Assembly (NCBI RefSeq): GCF_048541825.1
Contig: NZ_CP183332.1
Coordinates: forward strand, 3,162,001-3,226,000
DNA length: 64,000 nt
Origin: Caulobacter sp048541825
GTDB taxonomy: Bacteria > Pseudomonadota > Alphaproteobacteria > Caulobacterales > Caulobacteraceae
Reading direction: 5' to 3'
The translations under genes and the position numbers were made by a program. Under the pieces are notes generated by a model. The model searched no databases and was not told where the DNA came from. It saw nothing but the letters and a program-made list of their open reading frames with translations. Positions 15,762-24,117 of this stretch are shown one piece after another. Positions within the stretch are counted from its first letter, which is position 1. Each line of letters opens with the position of its first letter.

Positions 15762-17743
15762 CAGGCGAGCGCTGCCTCTTGCACAGGCTTGGAAATGCCG
15801 CGCGCACGGGCCAGATCGGGCGGGGTGGCTTCGGCGGTCAGAACGCGCACGGCCTCGTCGAGCGACAGAATGTTCTGCCCCTCGCCGCCCAGACGACGCA
15901 GGGCCACCTGCCCCGTCTCTGCTTCCTTGCGCCCCACCACCGCGATCACCGGAACCTTTGCGAGACTGTGCTCGCGAATCTTGTAGTTGATCTTTTCATT
16001 ACGCAGATCGACCTCCGCGCGCATCCCCATATTCGTCAACTTTTCGACGACCTGAAGCGCATATTCATCCGCGTCAGAGGTAATCGTCGTCACAACAACC
16101 TGCGTCGGCGCCAGCCAAAGCGGCAGATGGCCAGCGAAGTTTTCCAGCAGAATACCGATAAACCGTTCGAACGACCCCAAGATTGCCCTGTGAAGCATCA
16201 CCGGGCGCTTTTTTGAACCGTCTTCCGAAACGTACTCTGCGTCCAGTCGTTCCGGCAAAACAAAGTCCAGCTGCAGCGTGCCGCACTGCCAGACGCGACC
16301 GATCGCGTCCTTTAGCGAGAACTCCAGCTTGGGGCCATAGAAAGCGCCTTCGCCGGGCTGGTCAACCAGACGTTCGCCGGCGGCCTCGGCGGCCGTGGCC
16401 AAAGCGTGCTCGGCCTTGTCCCAAACCTCGTCTGAGCCCGCGCGAAGCTCCGGACGCGTCGAGAACTTCACGTCGTGAAGCTGCATGCCGAGGTCGTTAT
16501 AGACGCTGCGCAACAGTTCGATGAACCTTGCGCTTTCCTCGGTGACCTGCTCTTCGCGACAGAAGATGTGGGCGTCGTCCTGGGTGAAGGCCCGCACCCG
16601 CATGATGCCGTGCATGGCGCCCGAAGGCTCATAGCGGTGGCAGGCCCCGAACTCGGCCATGCGCAGCGGTAGTTCGCGATAGCTCTTCTGGCCGATATTG
16701 AAGATCTGGATATGACCCGGGCAGTTCATCGGCTTGACAGCCAGGACCTCGCCCTCGGCGCTTTCACACATGAACATGGCGTGGCCGAACTTCTCGGCGT
16801 GGCCCGACTTTTCCCACAGGCTGCGATCCAGGATCTGAGGCGTCTTGACCTCTTGATAGCCCGCAGCGTCCAGGCGACGGCGCATATAGGCCTCAAGCGC
16901 CAGATACAGCGTCCAGCCCTTGGGGTGCCAGAAGATCATGCCCTTGCCCTCTTCCTGCAGGTGGAAGAGGTTCATGGTGCGGCCCAGCTTGCGGTGATCG
17001 CGCTTCTCGGCTTCCTCGACCCGCAGCAGGTAGTCGGCCAGATCGGCGTCGCTGGCCCACGAGGTGCCATAGATGCGCTGCAGCTGGGCGTTGTTCTGGT
17101 CGCCGCGCCAATAGGCGCCGGCCAGCTTGGTCAGCTTGAAGGCCTTGCCCACCGCCTTGGTCGAGGGAAGGTGCGGCCCGCGGCACAGGTCCTTCCACTT
17201 TTCGCCCTGGTGATAGACCGTGATCGTGTCGCTGGCCGGCAGGTCGCGGATGATCTGGGCCTTGTAGCTTTCGCCCAGGGCCTCGAAATCGGCGATGGCG
17301 GCGTCGCGGTCGACCTCTTCGCGGCGGATCTTCTCGTCGCGGTCGACGATCTGGCGCATGCGCTCTTCGATCTTGGGCAGATCGTCGAGACTGAACGGCT
17401 CGTCGCGGGCGAAGTCGTAATAGAAGCCGTCCTCGACATTGGGGCCGATGGTCACCTGGGTGCCGGAGAACAGCTCCTGCACCGCCTGAGCCAGCACGTG
17501 GGCGGTGTCGTGGCGGATGACCTCCAGCACTTCGGGGGCGTCGCGGGTGATGATCTCGAACTTCCGATCGCCGGTCAGGAGATCGGGCGTCAGGGGGCGA
17601 TCAAGGTCCAGCAGCACGCCGTCCAGCTTGATCAGCAGCGCCTTCTTTTCCAGCGACTTGGATATGGCGGCCGCCACGTCGCGACCGCTGGAGCCAGCGG
17701 GGTATTGACGGGACGAACCGTCGGGGAAAACCAGGTCGATCAT
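15761..17743 (-). CDS. thrS: Threonyl-tRNA synthetase
   Basis: 660 residues, full length. An N-terminal TGS domain (about 1-60) is followed by the editing domain with RHDTAHVLAQAVQELF (His-x3-His type site), then the class II core: FHLQEEGKGMIFWHPKGW, VKPMNCPGHI with the zinc-binding Cys, RMAEFGACHRYEPSGAMHG (motif 2) and the motif 3 region VMLHRAILGSFERFIGI. The C-terminal anticodon-binding domain begins near LPLWLAPTQVVV. It overlaps yidD upstream by ATGA and the glycosyltransferase downstream by one base. Confidence 0.97.
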   Translation of the reverse strand: MIDLVFPDGSSRQYPAGSSGRDVAAAISKSLEKKALLIKLDGVLLDLDRPLTPDLLTGDRKFEIITRDAPEVLEVIRHDTAHVLAQAVQELFSGTQVTIGPNVEDGFYYDFARDEPFSLDDLPKIEERMRQIVDRDEKIRREEVDRDAAIADFEALGESYKAQIIRDLPASDTITVYHQGEKWKDLCRGPHLPSTKAVGKAFKLTKLAGAYWRGDQNNAQLQRIYGTSWASDADLADYLLRVEEAEKRDHRKLGRTMNLFHLQEEGKGMIFWHPKGWTLYLALEAYMRRRLDAAGYQEVKTPQILDRSLWEKSGHAEKFGHAMFMCESAEGEVLAVKPMNCPGHIQIFNIGQKSYRELPLRMAEFGACHRYEPSGAMHGIMRVRAFTQDDAHIFCREEQVTEESARFIELLRSVYNDLGMQLHDVKFSTRPELRAGSDEVWDKAEHALATAAEAAGERLVDQPGEGAFYGPKLEFSLKDAIGRVWQCGTLQLDFVLPERLDAEYVSEDGSKKRPVMLHRAILGSFERFIGILLENFAGHLPLWLAPTQVVVTTITSDADEYALQVVEKLTNMGMRAEVDLRNEKINYKIREHSLAKVPVIAVVGRKEAETGQVALRRLGGEGQNILSLDEAVRVLTAEATPPDLARARGISKPVQEAALA

Positions 17744-18006
17744 TCTTCACATGTCCACTTGCGTGGCTGGTCGCGCGGCGGAGGCGGGTCATACCCCGAA
17801 CCTCCAAACGGATTGCATCGGCAAATCCGTCGCAACGTCAGCCAGGACCCCTTGGCGGGTCCGTGATCCTTAAGCGCCTGAGCCGCATACTCCGAACAAC
17901 TCGGCATGAAACGGCACTGACGCCCAATGAGGGGCGAGAGCGTCAACTTGTAGACCCGAAGGCCAAGGTCGACGGTGCGGTCGTAAAAGGTCATGCCAGC
18001 GCGCAA
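17740..18006 (-). CDS. yidD: Membrane protein insertion efficiency factor YidD
   Basis: 88 residues, or 84 if it starts at the internal MTFYDRT. The hallmark is the cluster CRFMPSCSEYA followed by RRICRCNPFGGSGYDPPP, with four conserved Cys. YidD is a small membrane-associated protein helping YidC insertion. It usually sits in the rpmH-rnpA-yidD-yidC cluster; here it lies directly before thrS, a setting seen in some alphaproteobacteria. Confidence 0.93.
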   Translation of the reverse strand: MRAGMTFYDRTVDLGLRVYKLTLSPLIGRQCRFMPSCSEYAAQALKDHGPAKGSWLTLRRICRCNPFGGSGYDPPPPRDQPRKWTCEE

Positions 18007-18046
18007 TTGTTTCGAAGGTGGTTATCGCACCCGCGAAAAGCCGCAA

Positions 18047-18508
18047 TCAAGCGGCGCCGGCGCTGCTAGTTCGCGTTTCCGTCGCGGCTGTGGCCCGAGA
18101 GACAGCCTCCACCGCCGCCTCGAACGCCAGAAGCGTCGACGCATGACGGGCGGGGTAGGCCTTTACAGGCTCAAGCACGGCAAGCTCCGAGAACCGGCCC
18201 GCAGGAGATGGGCCGTTGAGCTTCAGCATAGCGCGTAGGGAATCCCGCGCCAACTCGATCTCGGAAAGATCCGCGCCGATGATGTTGGCGCCCAGGATTG
18301 CGGCGCTGGCCTGGCCCAGGGCGCAGGCCGAAACCTCCTGGGCGAAGTCGCTGACCTTGCCGTCGGCCATCGTCACATCGACCGTGATCCGGCTGCCGCA
18401 CAGCTTGGCGGTCTTTTCGGACGACGCATCGGGCGCGGCCAGCCGTCCGGCGCGCGGGATATTGGCGACCAGGGTCAGGATCTTGGCGCTGTAGAGCTCG
18501 TCGATCAT
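18047..18508 (-). CDS. IscU/NifU-N-like Fe-S scaffold family protein
   Basis: 153 residues beginning MIDELYSAKILTLVANIPRAG, typical for IscU/SufU-like scaffolds. Cys37 (AKLCGS) and Cys62 (VSACALGQAS) match the first two cluster ligands, but the third cysteine region reads YPARHASTLLAFEA with His/Ala and no Cys. The gene is not in an isc or suf operon; it starts on the last base of the SRPBCC gene stop and is followed by yidD. It may bind metal differently or act as a non-canonical carrier. Confidence 0.82.
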   Translation of the reverse strand: MIDELYSAKILTLVANIPRAGRLAAPDASSEKTAKLCGSRITVDVTMADGKVSDFAQEVSACALGQASAAILGANIIGADLSEIELARDSLRAMLKLNGPSPAGRFSELAVLEPVKAYPARHASTLLAFEAAVEAVSRATAATETRTSSAGAA

Positions 18509-18975
18509 CAGGCTGAAGTGGGGCTGTTCTGGCGCTGAGACCAGAGGGCCTCGGCATGATCGCGCAGGGCCTCGCCCATCTGGGTGTAGGCCGCCTTCAG
18601 CTTGCGGCGATCATCCCTGCTGATCCAGCGCACCAGCATGCCCATGAACAGCTCGCCGTTCGAGAAGGTCGAGCTGCCGGGGCCCATGGTCTCGATCTCG
18701 ATATAGCGGATGGCGGTGACGAAACCGCCCAGGCGGGTCGAGCGCCAGTGAAGTTGCTCATAGGGCACCCAGTCCTGTACCACCGGCTGGATCACCCGCA
18801 CCGGCTCGCCCGGCAGGGCCTGGTGCACGCTCAGCGACGTGCCGATCTTCAGCTGGCCCTCGGCCCGGGGATGGACCGGGTTCCACTGCTCCCAGGTCGA
18901 GAAGTCCGAGATCAGCTCCCAGATCAGTTCGGCCGGGGCCTGGATGCCAATGCGGTGTTCGACGGCTCTTTGCAT
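18508..18975 (-). CDS. SRPBCC (START/Bet v1-like) domain protein
   Basis: 155 residues. A helix-grip domain is suggested by VEHRIGIQAPAELIWELISD followed by FSTWEQWNP, the classic opening of polyketide cyclase/dehydrase-type SRPBCC proteins, and by the C-terminal long helix (KLKAAYTQMGEALRDHAEAL). These proteins bind hydrophobic ligands; the ligand here is unknown. First gene of a unit running SRPBCC, IscU-like, yidD, thrS, glycosyltransferase. Confidence 0.82.
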   Translation of the reverse strand: MQRAVEHRIGIQAPAELIWELISDFSTWEQWNPVHPRAEGQLKIGTSLSVHQALPGEPVRVIQPVVQDWVPYEQLHWRSTRLGGFVTAIRYIEIETMGPGSSTFSNGELFMGMLVRWISRDDRRKLKAAYTQMGEALRDHAEALWSQRQNSPTSA

Positions 18976-19015
18976 GGCGGGCTTTTAGCACTGGAAGCGC
19001 GCCGGGTTAAACCCG

Positions 19016-19777
19016 CTAGTCCCGCACCAGCCCGCCATCGACGACCAGGTTCTGGCCAGTGACGGCGCGGCTCCAGGGCGAGGCGAAGAACAGCACCGCG
19101 TCGGCGAACTCGGCCGGGGTGGTCACCCGGCGCAGGGGCGTGCTCTGGGCGATCAGGTCGAAGATCGCTTCCGGCGTCGCCGAACTGGCGTCGGTGGTGC
19201 GCAGCAGGCCGCCCGACAGCATGTTGACGGTGATCCCGCCGGGGCCGAGATCGGCCGCCGCCGTGCGGGTCAGCGACAGCAGGGCGGCCTTGGCGGCGGT
19301 GTAGTCGTGATAGGGCACGACCGGGTTCTGGAACAGGTTGGTGCCGATATTGATCACCCGGCCAAAGCCGGCGTTTTCCATGGCCGGCGCCGTCGCCTGG
19401 ATCAAGTTCAGCGCGCCGCGCAGCGACACGTCCAGCTGGCCTTGGAAATCCTCCCACGGGATCGACTGGATGGTTTCGCGGCCGTCGCCGTTGAAGCTGA
19501 AGTCGCCTAGCGCGTTGTTGACCAGCGTGGTGACGTGGCTACCGAAATGCTCGGCCGCCTCGTTGACCATGCGGCGGACGCCCTCGCGATCGCTGACGTC
19601 AGCCTGGATCGCCACGGCATGGTCGCCCAGCTCCTCGGCCAAGGCGAGGGCGGCGGCCTCGCTGCGGCGATAGTTGATCACCACCGACGCGCCCTGGCCC
19701 GCAAAGGCCCGAGCGATGGCCGCGCCCAGTCCCCGGCCCGCACCGGAGACCAGGACGATCTGTTCTTCCAGCTTCAA
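19016..19777 (-). CDS. SDR family oxidoreductase (3-oxoacyl-ACP reductase-like)
   Basis: 253 residues. Cofactor motif SGAGRGLGAAIARAFA at the N-terminus, NNALG replacing the usual NNAG, and YHDYTAAKAALLSLTR with the catalytic Tyr-x3-Lys. The C-terminus ends GQNLVVDGGLVRD as in FabG-type enzymes. NAD(P)-dependent reduction or oxidation of a hydroxyl/keto group; substrate not resolved. It follows cysS by only 4 bp on the same strand. Confidence 0.88.
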   Translation of the reverse strand: MKLEEQIVLVSGAGRGLGAAIARAFAGQGASVVINYRRSEAAALALAEELGDHAVAIQADVSDREGVRRMVNEAAEHFGSHVTTLVNNALGDFSFNGDGRETIQSIPWEDFQGQLDVSLRGALNLIQATAPAMENAGFGRVINIGTNLFQNPVVPYHDYTAAKAALLSLTRTAAADLGPGGITVNMLSGGLLRTTDASSATPEAIFDLIAQSTPLRRVTTPAEFADAVLFFASPWSRAVTGQNLVVDGGLVRD

Positions 19778-19781
19778 GTGA

Positions 19782-21173
19782 TCAGTCCTTCATCCGCCAG
19801 GTCGCCCCAGCCGGGCCGTCCATGACAACCACGCCCAGAGCGTCGAGTTCGGCGCGGATGGCGTCGGCGGCGGTCCAGTCCTTGGCGGCGCGGGCCTCGA
19901 CGCGGCGCTTGAGCAGGTCCTCGACCTGGGCCTTCAGGTCGTCGGAGGCGTCGCCCTCGAACCAGCTGTCGGGATCGGCCTGCAGGAAGCCCAGCAGGGC
20001 GCCGGCCTCGATCAGCCGGGCCTTGTTGGCGGCGATGGCAACGGTGTCACCCGCCGTCACGGCCCGCTCGATGGCGCTGGAAACCTCGAAGAAGCAGGCA
20101 ATCGCCTGCGGTGTGTTGAGATCGTCCTCAAGCGCGGCGACCACCTCTTCGGGGGCCGCCATCGCCTGGTCCATCGGCACGTCCTTGGCGCGGCGCAGGG
20201 CGCCGTACAGGCGGTCCAGGGCCTTGCGCGACTGCTCCAGCAGCTCCGGGGTCCAGTCCAGCGGCTGGCGATAGTGCGCCGACAGCAGGGCCCAGCGGAT
20301 CACTTCGCCCGGCGTGGTCTTCAGCAGCTCGTTGGGCAGGATCACATTGCCCAGGCTCTTGGACATCTTCTCGCCGGACATATCCAGGAAGCCGTTGTGC
20401 ATCCAGTAATTGGCCAGGACGGGCAGGTCGTGGGCGCAGCGGCTCTGAGCCAGCTCGTTCTCATGGTGCGGGAAGGCCAGGTCGATGCCGCCGCCATGGA
20501 TGTCGATGGTCTGACCCAGCGCCTTGTCGATCATGGCCGAGCATTCGATGTGCCAGCCCGGGCGGCCCGCGCCGAATGGGCTTTCCCACACCGGCTCGTT
20601 TTCCTTGGACGGCTTCCACAGCACGAAGTCGGCGGGGTGGCGCTTGTAGGGCGCGACCTCGACCCGGGCCCCGGCGATCATGTCGTCCATGTTGCGGCCC
20701 GACAGCTGGCCATAGTCGGGGAAGGCCTGGGTGTCGAACAGCACATGGCCCTCGGCGGCATAGGCCTTGCCGGTTTCGACCAGCTTGCCGATCATCGCGA
20801 CGATCTCGCCGATATGCTCGGTCGCCCTGGGCTCGAGGTCGGGGCGCAGGGCCAGCAGACCGTCAGCGTCGGCGTGATAGGCGGCCAGATAGCGATCGGT
20901 GATCGTCTTGATCGGCACGCCTTCTTCGAAGGCCTTCTTGTTGATCTTGTCGTCCACGTCGGTGACGTTGCGGGCATAGACCACCGCGTCCGCGCCATAG
21001 ATGTGGCGCAGCATCCGGTACAGCACGTCGAACACCACCACCGGCCGGAAGTTGCCGATATGGGAGTAATTGTAGACCGTAGGCCCACAGACATACATCG
21101 TCACCCGGTCCGGATCGGCGGGGACGAAGGCGCGCTTTTCGCGCGTCAGGGTGTCGTGGAGCTTCAAAGTCAT
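19782..21173 (-). CDS. cysS: Cysteinyl-tRNA synthetase
   Basis: 463 residues, class I synthetase. YVCGPTVYNYSHIGNFR contains the zinc-binding Cys and the HIGH-type motif (HIGN); GWHIECSAM and HHENELAQS add the other zinc ligands; KMSKSLGN is the KMSKS loop. The C-terminal DALR-type helical domain is present. It attaches cysteine to tRNA-Cys. Divergent from folE with about 170-190 bp between them. Confidence 0.96.
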   Translation of the reverse strand: MTLKLHDTLTREKRAFVPADPDRVTMYVCGPTVYNYSHIGNFRPVVVFDVLYRMLRHIYGADAVVYARNVTDVDDKINKKAFEEGVPIKTITDRYLAAYHADADGLLALRPDLEPRATEHIGEIVAMIGKLVETGKAYAAEGHVLFDTQAFPDYGQLSGRNMDDMIAGARVEVAPYKRHPADFVLWKPSKENEPVWESPFGAGRPGWHIECSAMIDKALGQTIDIHGGGIDLAFPHHENELAQSRCAHDLPVLANYWMHNGFLDMSGEKMSKSLGNVILPNELLKTTPGEVIRWALLSAHYRQPLDWTPELLEQSRKALDRLYGALRRAKDVPMDQAMAAPEEVVAALEDDLNTPQAIACFFEVSSAIERAVTAGDTVAIAANKARLIEAGALLGFLQADPDSWFEGDASDDLKAQVEDLLKRRVEARAAKDWTAADAIRAELDALGVVVMDGPAGATWRMKD

Positions 21174-21367
21174 GGGAAACGCGTCTGCCTGACGTAGCGG
21201 GAGGGTGTTGCGGAGGGCCGGGAGGGTCCCATATAGCTACTGGACACGCCGACGACACGTCATCTTTTCGACGAGCCCGGTCGTAGCTGTGAAACGGGTG
21301 GCACGCGTCATTCCAGGGCGACAGGCGTCCTGGCGCAACTCAGCCCGTGGAAAGACCCTCTCAAACC

Positions 21368-22006
21368 ATGGACGCCCTGACCAGCGCGCGAACCCTGACC
21401 GGCCAAGAAGACGCCGCTCTTGATCTTGAAACCGCCCAGCGCCCCACCCGCGACGAGGCGATGGCCGCCGTGCGGACCCTGCTGGCCTGGGCCGGCGACA
21501 ATCCCGACCGCGAAGGCCTGCTCGACACGCCCAAGCGCGTGGTCGACGCCTATGGCGAGTGGTTCGCCGGCTATGAAGGCGATCCGGCCAAGGAGCTGAG
21601 CCGCACCTTCGAGGACGTGCAGGGCTATGACGACATGGTCATGCTGCGCGGCATCGACGTACAGAGCCATTGCGAGCACCACATGGCCCCGTTCCTGGGC
21701 AAGGCCTGGGTGGCCTATATGCCGACCGGGAAGGTGGTCGGCCTGTCCAAGCTGGCCCGTCTGGTCGAGATCTTCGCCAAGCGTCTCCAGACCCAGGAGA
21801 CCATGACCATGCAGGTGGCCGACGCCATCGAGGACCACCTCTCGGCCGCCGGCGTCGCCGTGCTGATTGACGCCGAGCACCAGTGCATGAGCACCCGCGG
21901 CGTCCACCACCACGACGTCTCGACCATCACCACCCAGTTCCGCGGCGTGTTCAGGACCGACAAGGTCCTGCAGCAGCGGTTCATGGATCTGGTGGTGCGG
22001 AAGTAG
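21368..22006 (+). CDS. folE: GTP cyclohydrolase I
   Basis: 212 residues from ATG 21368, with GGAAAG upstream; an in-frame GTG at 21347 would add seven residues. Conserved elements are NPDREGLLDTPKRV, IDVQSHCEHHMAPFLGKAWV with zinc-binding Cys and His, GLSKLARLVEIFAKRLQTQE and EHQCMSTRGV with the second zinc Cys. It converts GTP to dihydroneopterin triphosphate, the first step of folate synthesis. A pair of inverted extragenic palindromes follows directly. Confidence 0.95.
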   Translation: MDALTSARTLTGQEDAALDLETAQRPTRDEAMAAVRTLLAWAGDNPDREGLLDTPKRVVDAYGEWFAGYEGDPAKELSRTFEDVQGYDDMVMLRGIDVQSHCEHHMAPFLGKAWVAYMPTGKVVGLSKLARLVEIFAKRLQTQETMTMQVADAIEDHLSAAGVAVLIDAEHQCMSTRGVHHHDVSTITTQFRGVFRTDKVLQQRFMDLVVRK

Positions 22007-22017
22007 TTTAGGCAAAT

Positions 22018-22127
22018 CCTCCCCCTAGCGGGGGAGGTGTCGGCGAAGCAGACGGAGGGGGAAGTGCTGGCCCAGGCATTGCGGTCTTCCCCCACCGGCC
22101 TTCGGCCGCCTCCCCTTCAGGGGGAGG
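22018..22127. repeat. Inverted pair of REP-like extragenic palindromes
   Basis: The 110 bp after folE contain CCTCCCCC-TAGC-GGGGGAGG (22018-22037, perfect 8-bp stem) and CCTCCCC-TTCAG-GGGGAGG (22109-22127). The flanking arms (GGCGAAG...GGAGGGGGAAG and its reverse complement near 22086-22110) show that two copies of one unit face each other. This is typical of REP-type elements, and here it sits between convergent genes folE and the DUF817 gene, where it may also stop transcription. Confidence 0.7.
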
Positions 22128-22138
22128 ACCTAGCCGTC

Positions 22139-23023
22139 TCAAGCCGCCGCCTTGATTCCCTCGCGGATCCGCGCCACGCAGGCGTCTACGGGCCGGTGCA
22201 CCAGCGAGACCAGCACGAAGCTGATCAGCATCAGCAGGTACCAGGCGCCGATCTTCTCGATCCCGACCATCGTCCAGCCATCCTTCTGGCTGGGATAGAT
22301 CCACGCGCCTGCGGCCGTGCCGAGGTTCTCGGCGATCCAGATGAACAGCGACACCAGCAGCAGGCCCACGATCATCGGCATACGGCGCGCCGTCTGGTCG
22401 GGGGTGAAGACGAACCACGACCGCCCGAACAGCACCGCCGACAGGGCGAACAGCCCGATGCGGATATCGGGCCCGTAGTGGTGGGTAAAGAAGTTCAGAT
22501 AGGCCAGGCCCGCCAGGATCCAGGTGCTCCAGAACGGCGGATAGCGGATGAAGGTGATGTCGAACTGTCGCCAGATCCGGGCGATATAGCTGCCGACGCA
22601 GGCGTACATGAAGCCGGTGAACAGCGGCACGCCGCCGATCCGCAGCAGGCTGGGCTCGGGATAGATCCACGAGCCGTGGGCAGTCTTGAAGATCTCCATC
22701 ACCGTGCCGACCAGGTGGAAGATGAAGATCACCAGCGCCTCGTCCCAGCGCTCCAGCTTCAGGGCCAGCAACGAGGCCTGGATGGCCAGCGAGGCGAGCA
22801 CCAGGAAATCATAGCGGGCCAGGCCCGCATCCCTGGGCCAAAACAGGAAGGTGCCCACCAGCAGGGCCAGCATCAGGCCGCCGAACAGGCAGGCCCAGGC
22901 CTGCTTGAGCCCAAACAGCAGGAACTCATAGGCATAGCCATGCCAGCGCGACCGCCGGGCCCAGGGCCGGGCCCGAACGTCGAGCGCCGCGACCTGCGCC
23001 TTGATGCGATCCTTGAGGTTCAT
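22139..23023 (-). CDS. DUF817 family integral membrane protein
   Basis: 294 residues from ATG 23023 (GGAGA seven bases upstream); the longer frame into the hisI promoter region is not credible. About eight hydrophobic helices. Conserved-looking polar motifs inside the membrane part include HLVGTVMEIFKTAHGSWIYP, FTGFMYACVGSYIARIWR and WIYPSQKDGWTMVG, a pattern I associate with DUF817. No function is known; the conserved His/Glu in membrane helices suggest an enzyme or transporter. Divergent from hisI. Confidence 0.85.
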   Translation of the reverse strand: MNLKDRIKAQVAALDVRARPWARRSRWHGYAYEFLLFGLKQAWACLFGGLMLALLVGTFLFWPRDAGLARYDFLVLASLAIQASLLALKLERWDEALVIFIFHLVGTVMEIFKTAHGSWIYPEPSLLRIGGVPLFTGFMYACVGSYIARIWRQFDITFIRYPPFWSTWILAGLAYLNFFTHHYGPDIRIGLFALSAVLFGRSWFVFTPDQTARRMPMIVGLLLVSLFIWIAENLGTAAGAWIYPSQKDGWTMVGIEKIGAWYLLMLISFVLVSLVHRPVDACVARIREGIKAAA

Positions 23024-23071
23024 CGATTCTCCGTCGCGCGAGGCTAGCCCAGTGGGGCCCGTCGGCGCCAT

Positions 23072-23491
23072 ATGGGGCGCATGACCGCGCCTCTCTTCCC
23101 ACACGCCCATGACAAGCACGCCCTGGAACGGGGCGATCAGCTGGCCCCGCGTTTCAACGCCGACGGCCTGGTGGTCGCCATCGCCCAGCACGCTGACACC
23201 GGCGAGATCCTGATGCTGGCCTGGATGAACGACGAAGCCCTGAAACTGACCGTCGACACCGGGATCGCCCACTATTTCAGCCGCTCGCGCAGCGAGCTCT
23301 GGAAAAAGGGCGAGACCAGCGGCCAGCTGCAGATCGTCAGCGAGCTGCGGGTCGACTGCGACCAGGACGCCGTGCTGATCAAGGTGCGGCCGCAGGGCGA
23401 TGGCGGCGCCTGCCACGTCGGCTTCCGCTCGTGCTTCTATCGGGTGATGGAAGACGGCCGGCTGGTCGAGCGCGAGGACACGGTCACATGA
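23072..23491 (+). CDS. hisI: Phosphoribosyl-AMP cyclohydrolase
   Basis: 139 residues, or 136 if the ATG at 23081 is used. The core reads NADGLVVAIAQHADTGEILM with LAWMNDEAL, YFSRSRSELWKKGETSG and VDCDQDAVLIKV ... CHVGFRSCFYR, giving the zinc-binding cysteines. It catalyses the third step of histidine biosynthesis, opening the purine ring of PR-AMP. It is a stand-alone HisI, not fused to HisE. Overlaps the LysE-family gene by ATGA. Confidence 0.95.
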   Translation: MGRMTAPLFPHAHDKHALERGDQLAPRFNADGLVVAIAQHADTGEILMLAWMNDEALKLTVDTGIAHYFSRSRSELWKKGETSGQLQIVSELRVDCDQDAVLIKVRPQGDGGACHVGFRSCFYRVMEDGRLVEREDTVT

Positions 23492-24114
23492 CCGCGCTCC
23501 AGGCTCTGCTGGCCTTCAGCTTCGCCGCCTTTCTGCTGACCATCACCCCGGGGCTCGACACTGCCCTGGTGCTGCGCACCGCCGCCACCGAGGGTCCGCG
23601 CCGGGCCTTCGCGGCGGCGCTGGGCATCGGGATGGGCTGTCTGGTCTGGGGCGTGGCGGCCGCCTGCGGGGCCGGGGCCCTGCTGACCGCCTCAGAGCTT
23701 GCCTACACCGCCCTGAAATGGGCCGGCGCGGCCTATCTGGTATGGGTTGGCAGCAAGATGCTGATCAAGCCCCGCGACAGCTTTGAACCCGGTGCCGTGG
23801 CCCCCACCGGCGGCGGCGCCATGGCCTCGCTGCGGCGGGGCCTGCTGACCAACCTGCTCAATCCCAAGGTCGGGGTGTTCTACATCTCGTTCCTGCCGCA
23901 GTTCGTGCCGACCGGGGCAAACCCCGCCACCTTCGGCGTACTGCTGGCGGGGCTGCACGTGGTCATGGGCCTGCTGTGGGCCGGACTGCTGATCGCCGCC
24001 ACCGCGCCCCTGGCCGGCCTGCTGCGCGAGGCCTCGGTGATCCGGGGGTTGGACCGGATCACCGGCGGCGTCTTCATCGCGTTTGGCCTGCGCCTGGCGT
24101 TTGAGCGGCGCTAG
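23488..24114 (+). CDS. LysE family translocator (RhtB-type exporter)
   Basis: 208 residues from the ATG overlapping the hisI stop. Five to six hydrophobic helices, with the family signature TPGLDTALVLRTAATEGPRR early on, LKWAGAAYLVWVGSKML and LRRGLLTNLLNPKVGVFYIS then FLPQFV, all typical of LysE/RhtB exporters of amino acids or metabolites. Inner membrane. Substrate unknown; coupling to hisI need not be functional. It converges on phoD with 3 bp between stops. Confidence 0.9.
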   Translation: MTALQALLAFSFAAFLLTITPGLDTALVLRTAATEGPRRAFAAALGIGMGCLVWGVAAACGAGALLTASELAYTALKWAGAAYLVWVGSKMLIKPRDSFEPGAVAPTGGGAMASLRRGLLTNLLNPKVGVFYISFLPQFVPTGANPATFGVLLAGLHVVMGLLWAGLLIAATAPLAGLLREASVIRGLDRITGGVFIAFGLRLAFERR

Positions 24115-24117
24115 GCC

